From Mimachlamys varia (taxonomy: Eukaryota; Mollusca; Bivalvia; Pectinida; Pectinidae): 64,000 bases of DNA. Below, piece by piece: positions 43,986 to 57,534 of this stretch; the stretch's first letter is position 1; each line of letters starts with the position of its first letter. Both the position numbers and the translations under genes were made by a program. Under the pieces are notes generated by a model. The model was not told the origin of the DNA. It searched no databases and worked only from the letters and a program-made list of their open reading frames with translations. Where the stretch lies: NCBI GenBank assembly GCA_947623455.1, contig OX392534.1, positions 35,531,426 to 35,595,425 of the forward strand, given 5' to 3'.

Positions 43986-44744
43986 TAAATTAAGTACAAT
44001 TAGATTAAGTATATTATTTACCATTCATTTAATTCCTACAGTAAATATAAACACTGAAGATTTAAAATTTCAGTGATTTTGTTTAGTCAGCCAAAATTTT
44101 AAATTCATAGCAAAAAAAAATAAAAAAATAAACAAAACAAAAAGTAAATTTAATTTTAGGTTAAAATGTTGAAAGAAAAATCAGTTAAATTTCAGCTGAA
44201 ATAGAAACCCTCTGGGATGGAAGACATAGTTTTCTTCTGTGGAAATTTACTAAGTACTGGTAAAGGATACTGTCTAAATGGTCCCTGAAATCTAACCAAT
44301 GCCTCTTTCTTTGAAACATTAAATTTGAATGCCTCAAAAACAAAATCCACTCGAGATAATTTGAAACACAATTTATACAAATACAAAGAAAACAGGCAGA
44401 ACATTGATCAAAGCTTTTTGTATTTCTATTGGGAAATTCTTCTATTTGTCCCACTGATATTTCACAAGAATATAACTAGAAATAAGGTTCTATTGCACCC
44501 CAGAATTATCTGTTATGTTATGTGGTTTTGAAATTACTCCATTTCAAATTTCATTGCAAACCGATACATTTTGTTTTGTTTGTATTAAAATTGGCTGCAA
44601 TTCTTTGTTATATTTACGGCCCCATACTGGTTTTTAAATCTGATGGTAACTTTTCAATCAAAACCTTTAATAATGTTTGTTTTAAGAAACAGAAAATATC
44701 AAACATACCCAACGTAGACAGTCGGCTGTGACCTAAAAGTAGGG
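43986..44744. other. Unannotated non-coding stretch
   Basis: AT-rich. Overlapping frames of 60-90 codons on both strands are unsupported. Confidence 0.45.
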
Positions 44745-45060
44745 CTGGGCTTATTACCAGACATCCCCCAATGCATATAGGGGAGGTTAAAAGTAAGGGT
44801 GTGCTTATCACCAGACATCCCCAAATAATTGTGGGGAGGTCAAAAGTGTGTGTGTTGGGGGGGGGGGGCTTATTATAGACATCCCCAAATGCATAGGGGG
44901 ATATCAAAAGTAGAGGGTGGGCTTATTACCAGACATCCCCCCAATGTATATGGGGAGGGCAAAAGTAGGGGGTGGGCTTATTAACAGACCCCCAATGCAT
45001 AGGGGAAAGTCAAAATTGGGGGATGGGGGTGGGGATGTTTGGGGGGAGGGCTTATTACTG
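44745..45060. repeat. Tandem repeat, unit about 55 bp, six copies
   Basis: Each unit has GGGCTTATTACCAGACATCC, then CCCAATGCATATAGGGG, then a TCAAAAGTAGGG stretch. Spacing varies from 52 to 66 bp because the G runs differ in length. The CCCC-AATGCATA-GGGG core is near-palindromic. Confidence 0.88.
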
Positions 45061-47194
45061 AGCATGAGCTTATTGTTGGAGAAATACAGTAGGAACAGAA
45101 CAGTTTATCACTATGCTGCAGGCTGTTTGAAACTCAAGTTAACTCTTTGACTGTTATATATAGATATAGATATGTATTATCTGGATCAAGAAATATAGTC
45201 ATACATATCAAACAGACTGTGCAAGTCTATCACAATGCAGTCACAAAGTCTTGTTTGCACAGATCGTAAGTATAGGGCGAAGACTGCCAGACGGTAGCCT
45301 ATGGATATGAAACCCAACTAAAACAGTCCTAACAGACCCAATGCAGCTCATAATAGATGTAAATGACAATAAAAGTCACATAAATATGGAACTCTCCTCT
45401 GTTGTGAGAGTGAGAAAAGTATGAAGACTTTTTGGATGCTTGGTTTATCATGCAGCATAAACAAAACACTTAAGCTGCAATCCTAGGTACCGTACTTCTG
45501 ACTTCTGACAGGAATGGTGAAAGACTTGGACACATTATTATGTCAGCTTTTTTTCATCATTTAACATCAAATCAAATAATACAGTAATAATAGGATTAGT
45601 GTCAGTTTTTGTACCAAGGTCATTTATATAATACATGTACCTTTTATACTGTATTCTGAAGCTTTCAACATGGAAACAAATTACCAAATGTTGGCCTATA
45701 CATGTATCATGACTTAGACCATCATCATTTTATGCCTCCAAATAACCCTTCATACAATTTATGTTCGTTTTTGTTTTTATTTTGTTATCTTCATCACCAG
45801 AAAAATAACGAATACTTTCAGACATGCCATTACTACAGGATTTTTTAGTTTGGTTAATTAGTCTTTACTTCCACATGGAATTGGACGTTCTGTAGTCATA
45901 ATGCATAAAGGTTTTCTTTTGTGATATTTCTATCTCATTAATTTACACCCTTTAAGACCTCAACATCATATTATTTTCTTAACAAGAATCCTGCAATAAA
46001 AAAAGCTATTCTTTTTTACAACAGTAATGGAGGGCTTTCTTCTTGGTAAATTCTGTGCATTTTCTTCATTACTTAGAGATCCATTAACGAAAGTTGTTAA
46101 TTGGAATTACACTTCTATACCAGCCGTACAATGAAATATAGATAATGTACATCACCACATACCTAGCCACTAAGAAAATGTCTTCCTAACCTTATAGATA
46201 CATTGTCCCTGTAGTCCTATAATTGACACACACTAAACTAAACCTGAAAATTGATGATTTACTGCATTTTTTTCAAATGTGACTATTAATATTTTTTTCA
46301 TCAATGAGTTGTTCTTTTTTACAACTTTGAAAAATAAGAAATGAAAGAAATGTAAAAAAAATATAAAAGGAAAATCTAATTTTCTTTGACATCTGTTTGA
46401 ATCTTGAATTTTGTGCTGCAGGTATATGTATCCATGCTTAAAATATTTAATTATAATTAAGTGAAAAATTAAAGAAAACAAATTATTGTTACAATGATGA
46501 TTTAACATATTGATAAAGTACAGGTACATTATAAGTATTTTGTAATATGTTTAGTTAGGTGACACTGCAGAGACTTAAGCTCGGAAGGTTTGTGAGCCAG
46601 ATTATTCTTAAACCAGAAACAATACTTAAATCATAACACTTGGTTAAAATGTGTCATATTTCTTCTATGTAATAACTTCAGAACAAATGGTAGAAATTAT
46701 AGCGTTAATTTCAAAACCTTGTTCCTTTCTCAAGCAGGCAATAACAATTTGGAAACGCACAACCAATTTTTCATCTTCAAGTCGTTCAATTTGAAGTACT
46801 ACATAAATATAAAATAACACACCTACAGTTACCATATGTAAAACATGCATAGCCACTTGAATTTCAAGCACCAACTATTTATAATTCTTCTATCAATTAC
46901 TTTGTACTTTTGGATATTTTTTCCCAAACTGATCTATGCAGAAATGTTAATTATTGCAAAAATACCTTCAAATATTTCCAAACTTTGCACAAAAATATTT
47001 ATTTCCACAGACCAGGGTATTCAGGTACTTGCAAATGACTGAATTGATTGATTATGATGTGGTAATTTAAATTATTGAAATGGTGCAAATACTTCAAGGG
47101 AGATAATTTTATCACAAATCTTAGGTGAAAAGGGAAGCAATTATTTTCAAGGGGAGATAATTGACACAAAAACATAAGTATAATGTATATGAAA
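45061..47194. other. Unannotated non-coding stretch
   Basis: AT-rich sequence with no gene or repeat recognised. AGGGAGATAAT-type words recur at 47097 and 47152. Confidence 0.5.
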
Positions 47195-47512
47195 GCAAAG
47201 GGCCTTAAAGGGCGTCTCAAAGCGGTTCACAAATTATTATCTGTGGTTATAGGGCCTTAGCAACCAGCCAATATTGTTCTCAACTCCCTTCAGGGGAGCA
47301 TACAACCAGTGCTGGCATTTCGGCACTCAAAGCTAGCATTCTACAGTTTCTAGCCCTTCCTTAAAATAAATACTCAATTACAGCTGAGTAGATTGGAACA
47401 ATCAGAGTAAAGTATCTTGCTCTAGGATACAACGCAAGTGCCGTGACCAGGACTCAAACTCGCAACACTTTGATCACGAGCCTGACGTCCTACCAGTGGA
47501 CCACCGTGCTTC
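47195..47512 (-). mobile_element. tRNA-derived SINE
   Basis: Read on the minus strand from 47512, the head resembles a tRNA gene. A-box-like TGGTCCACTGGTAGG is followed about 45 nt later by B-box-like GAGTTTGAGTCCTGG, with the tRNA-like part at about 47438-47510. The body follows with GCAAGATACTTTACTCTGAT, CCCCTGAAGGGAGTTGAGAA and CCGCTTTGAGACGCC near its 3' end. Length is about 320 bp. The structure (tRNA-like head plus unrelated body) marks a SINE and not a tRNA gene. It would be mobilised by LINE machinery. The SINE superfamily was not assigned. Confidence 0.65.
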
Positions 47513-50423
47513 CAAAAACATTATCCATCACGAGCAGGGTCAAAGTACAGTACTTTATATTTATTCAATGGCTTTATAACAAATTTAATATTTCTCTTCT
47601 AAATCTTCATGAAAGGTCATATTGTGCATATTTTGGAAAAAAAGTTATTTCAAAGTACCAGTACATAGATTTTCATCCCTAATGGCAATGCCTCATCTTT
47701 ATTACAACTCAGTTACCGGAAAAAGAAATTAAACCATTATGTAGAAATCAAAACAAAAAATAATTTAAACAATTGAAATGAAACAAAAGGCAACTCCGAC
47801 CTCTTGGACCCATCAAGCTTTGACAGGAAACTGTCCTGTTATCTTCCTTAACTCGGTTTTGTGTGATAAAATAAGATCTTGATCTCAGAAGTCAATAATG
47901 ATCGACAGAAACATTCTGTTCGGTAGCTTCTGGGAAAGTTAGTTTGCCAGGCTAATGGTCTCTCTAACTCAGTTATGTATTTTTGGAAGCAAAGTTTATT
48001 ACAGTAATGGTCTTCTGGCTAAAAATACATCATGACAATTCAGATTATAATACCGTAAACGCTCAATTCTGTTAGGATTTCAATTTCCTCAAGATATTTA
48101 ATGAAGATTTGTTCAAATCACAGAAAATATATTGTGTCAACATCAAATGTATACAGGTTTTTTAAAGATCAAAATTTTCTGATAAAGTTTGATAATTTTG
48201 AATTCTTACTGTAACAGAAATGTTTTGCAGAATTATGTACAATATAAAAGAAATTGGTTTTGACAGGTTTTTGGTTTTTAACATTATTTATTTATTTAAA
48301 TTTGAATGCCATTATTAAATAAGGACCAGTACATGTTCAAGTTGCAGTACTTTCAAATTAATGTATTGATCACTACTTTTAGTTATATGGTCCTTAAGGA
48401 CATATCCTACTTTACACATCATATTCCGTTTGTAATTAGTGTTGGAGTTATCTCCCTGGGGAATTTGCTTAAATGTCAATCTAATAATACATTTTTATGC
48501 TATCAATTTAAAGCTTGAATTTATTTTTTCCCCAAGCATACTATATATAGACCTTAAACCACTGTAGTCAAACACTGTAGATTATTATCAGTTTCTAAAT
48601 ATCTCTTTCTTATTCATGGAAAACTTACCTAGCATTTTCACATATTTTTCCATTTAAATGATTAAGTAAGAATCATAACACATTTTAATCTTCATCAAAA
48701 TTTCAATTAAGCCGAAAAAACTCAAATAATATTTTGTGTTAGAAGCTGACAGTGCTTTGATAAAGCCAAATCATAAAAAAAAATCAGAGACTACCAAAGC
48801 GTCAACAAAACCATAATTCTAACTCAAAATCGATTAAACTAAAGGGCAAAAACATGAACGAAGAAAAGATTTACATGGCGACTTGCAAAAGTACAAGAGA
48901 ACAAGACTATTTGTTCTGGAAGAGTAAGCATCTTCTGAAACACCCGGCCAACATGTAAATCTTGGTCACATCCAAGCTAAATGTCAAGTCCTCAAAGTGA
49001 TAATCGAGTCATCATTCTCAATCACAACAAGTAAGCAGACTAATGAGCATACTCAAAAACATCCATCTTCATATCACACAAGGATACAAAATATCAATTC
49101 TTATTAACTTATCATACAGGTTTTTATTCAGTAGAACTCCTTTTGCATAGAGGTAGCATGTAGCCTTTACAGTCAATTCAACGGCTAGACTTGCTACGTA
49201 GAACTCCGAGCTGTCTTTGCTAGCCTCCTAAGGAATGAAACCTCCATATGAATCCAGTATTGTTTATCTTCATCGGTAAAATATTGACCTTTGTTCAGCA
49301 TGCCTACAAGTCATCTAGAGCGGACTGTATACAGTATGGGTGGATAATAATGATAATTTAAAACAATACACAAACGAAACTCTCGAGCTGCAATGTTGAA
49401 ATACGAGGTTGTATTAAACCGTTCTACGTGTAGACATTTTTGTTACACACAAGTATGTAGTTAGTGCACAAAGACTCTTATATCTGTCTGAACCTCATGT
49501 GATCTAAACACATTTTTTTCAATTTTTTGCTGGCAATGTTTCAAAATTGAATACGCTACCTTATCCTTAAAGCCACTTTCTGATACATCAATATCTATAT
49601 CCATAATTGCATCACATCAATGCGTGGTCACTCCACGAACCCTACAGTCACAGCAGCATTTCTCCGGCAGCCATGACTGACGGTCATATTGGAGGCCAGG
49701 ACAAAGAGAAAACTCTCAATCTGTTTGCGTGTGATATGATATTATAGGATTTTTAGGAGATTGTGATTGTATAAAACATTTATTCTTTCTGAAGCCAAAA
49801 GTGCATCTCACTTTAAATGCATCTGTAAAGGCTAGAGTTTGTTATCTGTAATCATTCTATATCAATGTTGTTGGATCGCCTCACAATCGCCTCGTGATCC
49901 CTCTATGAGGCAATAAATCCTGTCCTGTCCATGTTGTAAATAAAATGGCTTGTCAACTTTTGACAAAAATTGTATTTTTTTCATTCGTTTCACACCCCTA
50001 GCTATATTGGCCAAGTCTTGTATCAGTCTCATTATTTTTCTCAAATGTATTTGATTTAAGACAGTACATATTCTATTTATAGATAAAAATTTTTCTCGAA
50101 AATAAACAGCAACAGTCCGAAAGCTTTCCAAACTTTCAGCCATTTTTGTTGACAACAATGGTATTGCATTGATTTTTATTTTTTGTTATACGTTTTGGGG
50201 CATTTGGTGCGGCTGTCTCCTGATCTATTGTTAAATAAAAGATAACGCCGCGACCATTTATAATTCCTTGAATTTACAATCTTTAGGGATCTTCAAGAAT
50301 TTAAGACTGTTATGAATCCCTTGAATTTATATAATCTTTTGGGATCTTCATGAATTACCCTATACCTTACAAATATATACCGGTATTGGTTTTACTGGAC
50401 TTTAAATAAACTGTTACTTTACA
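47513..50423. other. Unannotated non-coding stretch
   Basis: Mostly AT-rich. A CG-bearing patch at 49640-50260 includes an ATG (50143, minus strand) opening 93 codons to 49862. No domain is recognised in that frame and no splice structure is clear. Confidence 0.45.
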
Positions 50424-53062
50424 GTCAAACCTGTCTATCAAGGTGTCCTTTACATAGAGATGTCCTTTATATAGAGGTGTCCTTTATATAGAGGTGTCCT
50501 TTATATAGAAGTATCCTTTATATATAGATGTGTCCTTTATATAGAAGTGTCCTTTATATATAGAAGTGTCCTTTATATATAGAAGTGTCCTTTATATATA
50601 GAAGTGTCCTTTATATTTAGAGGTGTCCTTTATATATAGAAGTGTCCTTTATATAGAAGTGTACTTTATATATAGAAGTGTCCTTTATATATAGAAGTGT
50701 CCTTTATATATAGAAGTGCCCTTTATATAGAAGTGCCCTTTATGTATAGAAGTGTCCTTTATATATAGAAGTGTCCTTTATGTATAGAAGTGTCCTTTAT
50801 ATATAGAAGTGCCCTTTATGTATAGAAGTGTCCTTTATATATAGAAGTGCCCTTTATATAGAAGTGTACTTTATATATAGAAGTGTCCTTTATATATAGA
50901 AGTGTCCTTTATATATAGAAGTGTCCTTTATATATAGAAGTGTCCTTTATATATAGAAGTGTCCTTTATATATAGAAGTGCCCTTTATATAGAAGTGCCC
51001 TTTATATAGAAGTGTACTTTATATATAGAAGTGTCCTTTATATATAGAAGTGTCCTTTATATATAGAAGTGTCCTTTATATATAGAAGTGTCCTTTATAA
51101 ATAGAAGTGCCCTTTATATAGAAGTGTACTTTATATATAGAAGTGTCCTTTATATATAGAAGTGTCCTTTATAAATAGAAGTGCCCTTTATATAGAAGTG
51201 TACTTTATATATAGAAGTGTCCTTTATATATAGAAGTGTTCTTTATATATAGAGGTGTACTTTATATATAGAAGTGTCCTTTATATAGAAGTGTCCTTTA
51301 TATAGAGGTGTCCTTTATATATAGGTGTCCTTTATATATAGAAGTGTCCTTTATATATAGAAGTGTCCTTTATATAGAAGTGTCCTTTATATAGAGGTGT
51401 CCTTTATATAGAGGTGTCCTTTATATAGAGGTGTCCTTTATATATAGGTGTCCTTTATATATAGAAGTGTCCTTTATATATAGAAGTGTCCTTTATATAT
51501 AGAAGTGTCCTTTATATATAGAAGTGTCCTTTATATAGAAGTGTCCTTTATATAGAGGTGTCCTTTATATAGAGGTGTCCTTTATATATAGGTGTCCTTT
51601 ATATATAGAAGTGTCCTTTATATAGAAGTGTCCTTTATATATAGATGTGTCCTTTATATAGAAGTGTCCTTTATATATAGGTGTCCTTTATATATAGAAG
51701 TGTCCTTTATATAGAAGTGTCCTTTATATATAGATGTGTCCTTTATATAGAAGTGTCCTTTATATATACAAGTGTCCTTTATATATAGAAGTGTCCTTTA
51801 TATAGAGGTGTCCTTTATATATAGATGTGTCCTTTATATATAGAAGTGTACTTTATATATAGAAGTGTCCTTTATATATAGAAGTGTCCTTTATATATAG
51901 AAGTGTACTTTATATATAGAAGTGTCCTTTATATATAGAAGTGTCCTTTATATATAGATGTGTCCTTTATATATAGAAGTGTCCTTTATATATAGATGTG
52001 TCCTTTATAGAGATGTGTCCTTTATGGAGAGGAGTCCTTTATATATAGAAGTGTCCTTTATAAAGAGGTGTCCTTTATATAGAAGTGTCCTTTATATAGA
52101 GTCGTCCTTTATATATAGAAGTGTCCTTTATATTTAGAGGTGTCCTTTATAAATAGAAGTGTCCTTTATATAGTAGTGTACTTTATATAGAAGTGTACTT
52201 TATATAGAAGTGTACTTTATATAGAAGTGTACTTTATATATGGAGGTGTCCTTTATATATAGAAGTGTCCTTTATATAGAAGTGTACTTTATATATAGAA
52301 GTGCCCTTTATATAGAAGTGCCCTTTATGTATAGAAGTGTCCTTTATATATAGAAGTGTCCATTATAAATAGAAGTGCCCTTTATATAGAAGTGTACTTT
52401 ATATAGAGGTGTCCTTTATATATAGAAGTGTCCTTTATATATAGAAGTGTCCTTTATATATAGAAGTGTCCTTTATATATAGAAGTGTCCTTTATATAGA
52501 AGTGTACTTTATATATGGAGGTGTCCTTTATATATAGAAGTGTCCTTTATATAGAAGTGTACTTTATATATAGAAGTGCCCTTTATATAGAAGTGCCCTT
52601 TATGTATAGAAGTGTCCTTTATATATAGAAGTGTCCATTATAAATAGAAGTGCCCTTTATATAGAAGTGTACTTTATATATAGAAGTATCCTTTATATAT
52701 AGAAGTGTCCTTTATATATAGAAGTGTCCTTTATATATAGAAGTGTCCTTTATAAATAGAAGTGCCCTTTATATAGAAGTGTACTTTATATATAGAAGTG
52801 TCCTTTATATATAGAAGTGTTCTTTATATATAGAAGTGTACTTTATATATAGAAGTGTCCTTTATATAGAAGTGTCCTTTATATAGAGTCGTCCTTTATA
52901 TATAGAGGTGTCCTTTATATATAGAAGTGTCCTTTATATATAGAAGTGTCCTTCATATAGAGTCGTCCTTTATATATAGAAGTGCCCTTTATAAAGAGGT
53001 GTCCTTTATATAGAGGTTTCCTTTATAGAAATGTGTCCTTTATAGAGAGGTGTCCTTTATAA
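50424..53062. repeat. Large 17/19-bp satellite, about 140 copies
   Basis: The 19-bp unit is AAGTGTCCTTTATATATAG; a 17-bp form lacks one TA. Further variants include GAGGTGTCC, GTGCCC, GTGTAC, GATGTGTCC and TATGTATAG. Blocks with the same order of variants (for example GTGCCC-17 / GTGTAC-19 / GTGTCC-19) are repeated, showing multi-unit amplification. It starts abruptly after CAGTCAAACCTGTCTATCAA and ends at 53062. Confidence 0.96.
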
Positions 53063-56000
53063 CCTGATTGAGTGTATATAATCTTTTCAATTGTCTATTG
53101 GCATAACGATTCTGAAGAAGTTAATTAAGTTGTAACAGAACGGATGAAGAATTAACTTTTGAATTCATTTTAAATTTTTTTAATGAATTATTGAAAGAAA
53201 TATCGTTAATTTTGTAGGTTATTTTGTATGTTTGAATCATGATCCATTTGTAGTTTTTAAGATAAATCCCAGACTTGCATATTTTGTTTCCATTAAGAAA
53301 TTAAAAGTACCAGAACCTACAAAAATATTCAGGATTTGAATTTCATTTAATTTCATGTGTCATTTAAAACTCAATATCGACCAAAATCTTCACAGATGAT
53401 ATTTTATTTTTCATTACTGGGTATCTGTCTAAGATACACAAAAAATGTCAATAATTTGAATCTAATCTTCATGTGTCTTTTAACTTTTACAGAATATAAC
53501 AAACCACTTCCTTGTAAAGATTTTTGTTTTCAATTTCTTTACAGTGTCAATATTTTGTGTATATATATAACACAGGATATTTAATCAAAATGTTGTTAAA
53601 ATCTTAATCCTGAACTTCTCTGATGACACGGAGACAATATGTGGCGAAGAATGTACCAGGGATCAAATGATTATTTCTAGAAATTTAACGATACCACTGT
53701 CCAGACTCTTTCCGACTCCGACCCACACACCTTTATGACTTCAGTTTCCATTCCATTTTTAAAAGAGACAGCCATCAGACTTGACAGATTACAGACTGAA
53801 TCTATAAATAGAATCGGCTTTGATGCAATCATAAAACGCCAATGTTTTCCAATTTCTAGCGTATCATTTTGATATTCCAGCGGTTTTATCACTTTTTGAT
53901 ATACCTTTTACATCCAGCTAGTCGATATATCACAGATCAATATTAGATTTTGACTTGGTACCAACCTCCTCTGTCTATAGCTTTTTAGTATTTATTCTGT
54001 TCTGGATACTGGATAACCCCGCCCCCTCCCCCTCTGTCTATCCCTTTTTGGAATTGCTCAATCTCCAAATATTCCATGTGTTCCTTGATATCTAGTATTC
54101 TCCATTTCTCTATGTATCTTCCTCCAGTTCAAAACAATTTTTCAAGCTAAAATTTTCAAAAGTCAAATCAAGTGTCAAGCTTAACAGAAAACATTTGTTT
54201 TACAGTAAAATATTTAACAAAAATGTCAAAACATGATTTGACAAACATGATGAAAACATCAATCTTTCCCTAAACACTTAATACACTATCTTAAAAACAA
54301 AAGTGGAAAATATTTAAGAAAGGCGATTAAGTCATACTCGAGACAATTCTGCCTGATCGTTGCAATATTCACCACTTCAAATTACGACCTAGGACAAAAT
54401 TGATCATTATATATACGCTCAACTCCTAAATACTCGAGGGATAGTTAACAGATCAATTTTTTTTTAAACTTTAAAGACGTTGACATACCGCAGACACAAA
54501 CTGTCAAAAAGGCATATATTTATAGGAGCATGTATGCTTTACACTTTTCAAAAGTGGCAAAATAAAAGCTTTTGTTGCCCACATGAATTCTATAATTTAG
54601 CCGAGATCTATCATATCATGGAAACTTTTACATTTCATATTCAAAATATCGACCTCCATCTAAAATGACAATGTATACATGTAAAATATCGGCTCTAAAG
54701 ATGCCATATGAAATGCACTTCAAAACAAGTATACTTGTTACATTGTCAATAATATACCATGATACTTGTCTTTATATATACACTCTTCAAAATTCATGCT
54801 CCAAGATTACATGCATCATACTATATAAGATTCAAAATTCTTAAAGTTTTAAAAAATGGAAAAAATTCCTTCAACCTTGAAAGCATTCAAATATGTAGAA
54901 TATCCGATACACAGCGAAAGAAATATGTCTGGTATCTCTTTCTACGTATATTGAGACATGAAAAAAGGTTTGAACATTCTGAAATATTTGTACTTTTGAT
55001 GTGAACAAAATGATGAGTAAAGAAAAAGTCTTGCTATTAAAAAGGCATGATCTAGCATTATAATAAATAATGTGTACTTCAGTCATATGTCTTAATGTAT
55101 TTACCAGAATTCTCAACTTACAAAAAATAAAGAAATATTTCTCGACCACAAACATGTCGTGTTGCATATTTTCAGCCAGGATGTCTACAATGGACGTGGG
55201 AAAGAACTGTCTTGTAGAATATTTAAGCAGGCTTTTGATCTCGATAAAATAAACAAGTCAAAAGGCTTCCAATAGTCACAACAGCCATATCGCTGCTTCA
55301 GTATGTCGGAAACTCAATTCTATTAGCACAATTCAGTCAAGTTCAATAACTGTATATCAGCTTTCTTATTTATAATTTCAATATAAAGCCACAATGAAAT
55401 CCACTGGTAATGGGTCAGTATTATGCTTAAGTGTCATCCTCACTGGTCAAATTCTGCTACCTGTAGTACATTGTAGTTATATATTTCATTGGTCAATGGA
55501 ACTGAATTTCTATTGAAGATCAGGGAATAAAACCTGGGCTGACTTGGTAAAAGACAAGTACGGAATCAACTGCCACCAGCAACAAGTTAAATCTAAATGT
55601 GCAATGGAAAATTTAAATAAAAAAAATCTTTAAACAGTTTTCATTAAAAAAGTAACAAGTAACAGAGTACGTGTCACTCAGTTCTTTTTTTGGTCATGAA
55701 ACCTTGATCCACTTAACATCTAGGTTTTAATTTTTTTCTTTTTTCTTTTTTAAATATACTGCTTTAGGAACAAGAAAATTAGAAAAATGCCTAATATAAT
55801 TATAAAACATCTTCTTACGGATCTCGCATCTATCTGTGGACAAATAAATTCAAATTTAGTCATAGAAACAGATTCCATTTAAGTCCCTGTTCAATTTTAT
55901 ATGCTTTTCAAAAAGGTCAAAACGATATTAAACATTTTTGGTGAGAATTTGTAACTAAATGTCAAAGGTTGATCATCAAGGGGAGAAGTTTTCTGGTTCG

Positions 56001-56460
56001 GAAAGTATACCGATACGGCACCAAGGTGAAGAATGTAGAATTCAGGCTGCTTTTTTTAGCTGTCAGGTTTCCTTGACAACAATTACTAACCGAAATTAAT
56101 GGTACATTGATTTCGGAATGGGAGAGAATTACCGATACGAAAATTTGTTACAAATCTCAACGGTAATTTGACTTTAGTATGCTTGTACAGCCAGAACACA
56201 AAGCTTCTGTAAATGCCTTCATCTTTTTTGATATTGTAACAAATTGCTTTACCGCAGAAAAGATCATAAACAATGTATAATTAGAGCTTAATTAAACATA
56301 TTTATATAAAGGTTGTACATCATATAGGGTTCCAGGGAGACCATCATTGGCAGTTTATGAACTATAGTCCTGAGTCTTCTGGAAATGGTTCCCTGAAAAT
56401 TCATAACAAATTTCCAACCTATTAATTGGAACAGTTCAAACTGAATTAGTTCAATTTACT
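53063..56460. other. Unannotated non-coding stretch
   Basis: AT-rich throughout. Frames of 60-98 codons on both strands (for example 53677-53892 and 54871-55167, minus) have no recognisable content. No repeat structure seen. Confidence 0.5.
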
Positions 56461-56705
56461 TGAAAGAGTTCAAATGTGTTTCATGGTAAATAAGTTCAAT
56501 CGGCGGTCAGATCAAATGTGTCTTGATGGGTGAACAATTTAACTGGAGGAGTTCAAGTGTGTTTTTGGGGGGGTGAATAATTTAATTTGAAGAGTTTAAA
56601 ATGTCTTTTCATGGTTAAAGAATTCAATTGGAGGTCAGTTCAAATGTGTCTTAGGGGTGAATTCTTTAATCAGAAGAGTTCAAATCTTTATAAGGGGTAA
56701 TTGTG
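56461..56705 (-). repeat. Tandemly amplified relative of dispersed family 1
   Basis: Six degenerate units of about 42 bp, each with AGTTCAAATGTGTCTT-like, GGGGTGAAT-like and AATTGGAGG-like parts. The reverse complement AAGACACATTTGAACT matches the core of the repeats at 6840, 34805 and 43913. Confidence 0.65.
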
Positions 56706-57534
56706 TATGAGCTATAACATAACACTCTGGCAAAGCTGATAAAGGTTTTCTAAGCCAGTCCATACACTGCTACATGGCATAAAGTACTGCACGTCTTGTA
56801 GTATTTTATACTGAGTCTCGACAGTCTAATAAAACACTGTTTGTTAGTCAAAAGAAATTAGTCAAAAGAAACAGGGGAGACAACTCTATCACAAATGCAT
56901 GAGGTGGTCTTGATTCACCTATATAATGACTTTATAATAATTTGATGTTCTCCTATATGGCTTTATCACAGTCCAGTTTGATTTCTGAAATTTGAATAGA
57001 AAATTATTGTTCCTGCATTTTTTGGGGAGAGGGTATAATGTCTGTTGAAAAGTATATATTATTCCAATCTGTACACTTGTCAGAAAATGTCTATTGACAC
57101 TTGTCTGAATTCGTTGTAAATTAGACTGATTCAGAATGCATCATATAATGCTTTCATTTATTGACTTCAAAATTGCAAGCATACAAGTTTCTAATTTGGC
57201 AAGTTAAAATTTAACCCACTCACCACAAAATGTGAGTTGCAAAAACAAAAAGGTAAATTCTACCTCTGCAAACACCAATTTCTCACACTTGCGACTATAT
57301 TGTGAAATATTTCTGTTTAATCCCTCAAAAGTGTGACAAATGTGGCTGTGTTCCGACATCATCTCTCCCACATACCTGTTGGGGATTGGTGTGCCAGAGG
57401 TTCATGTGTGAGAAACAATCGCATTAGCAATTGTTACAAAAATCACATCCCCCACAGGTTCACATGTTTATCAATAATCTGCCTTCTGGATTTAGATTTT
57501 GTGAAAGAGCCAAATATCTATATAATACACTTAT
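56706..57534. other. Unannotated non-coding stretch
   Basis: No gene or repeat recognised. Confidence 0.5.
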
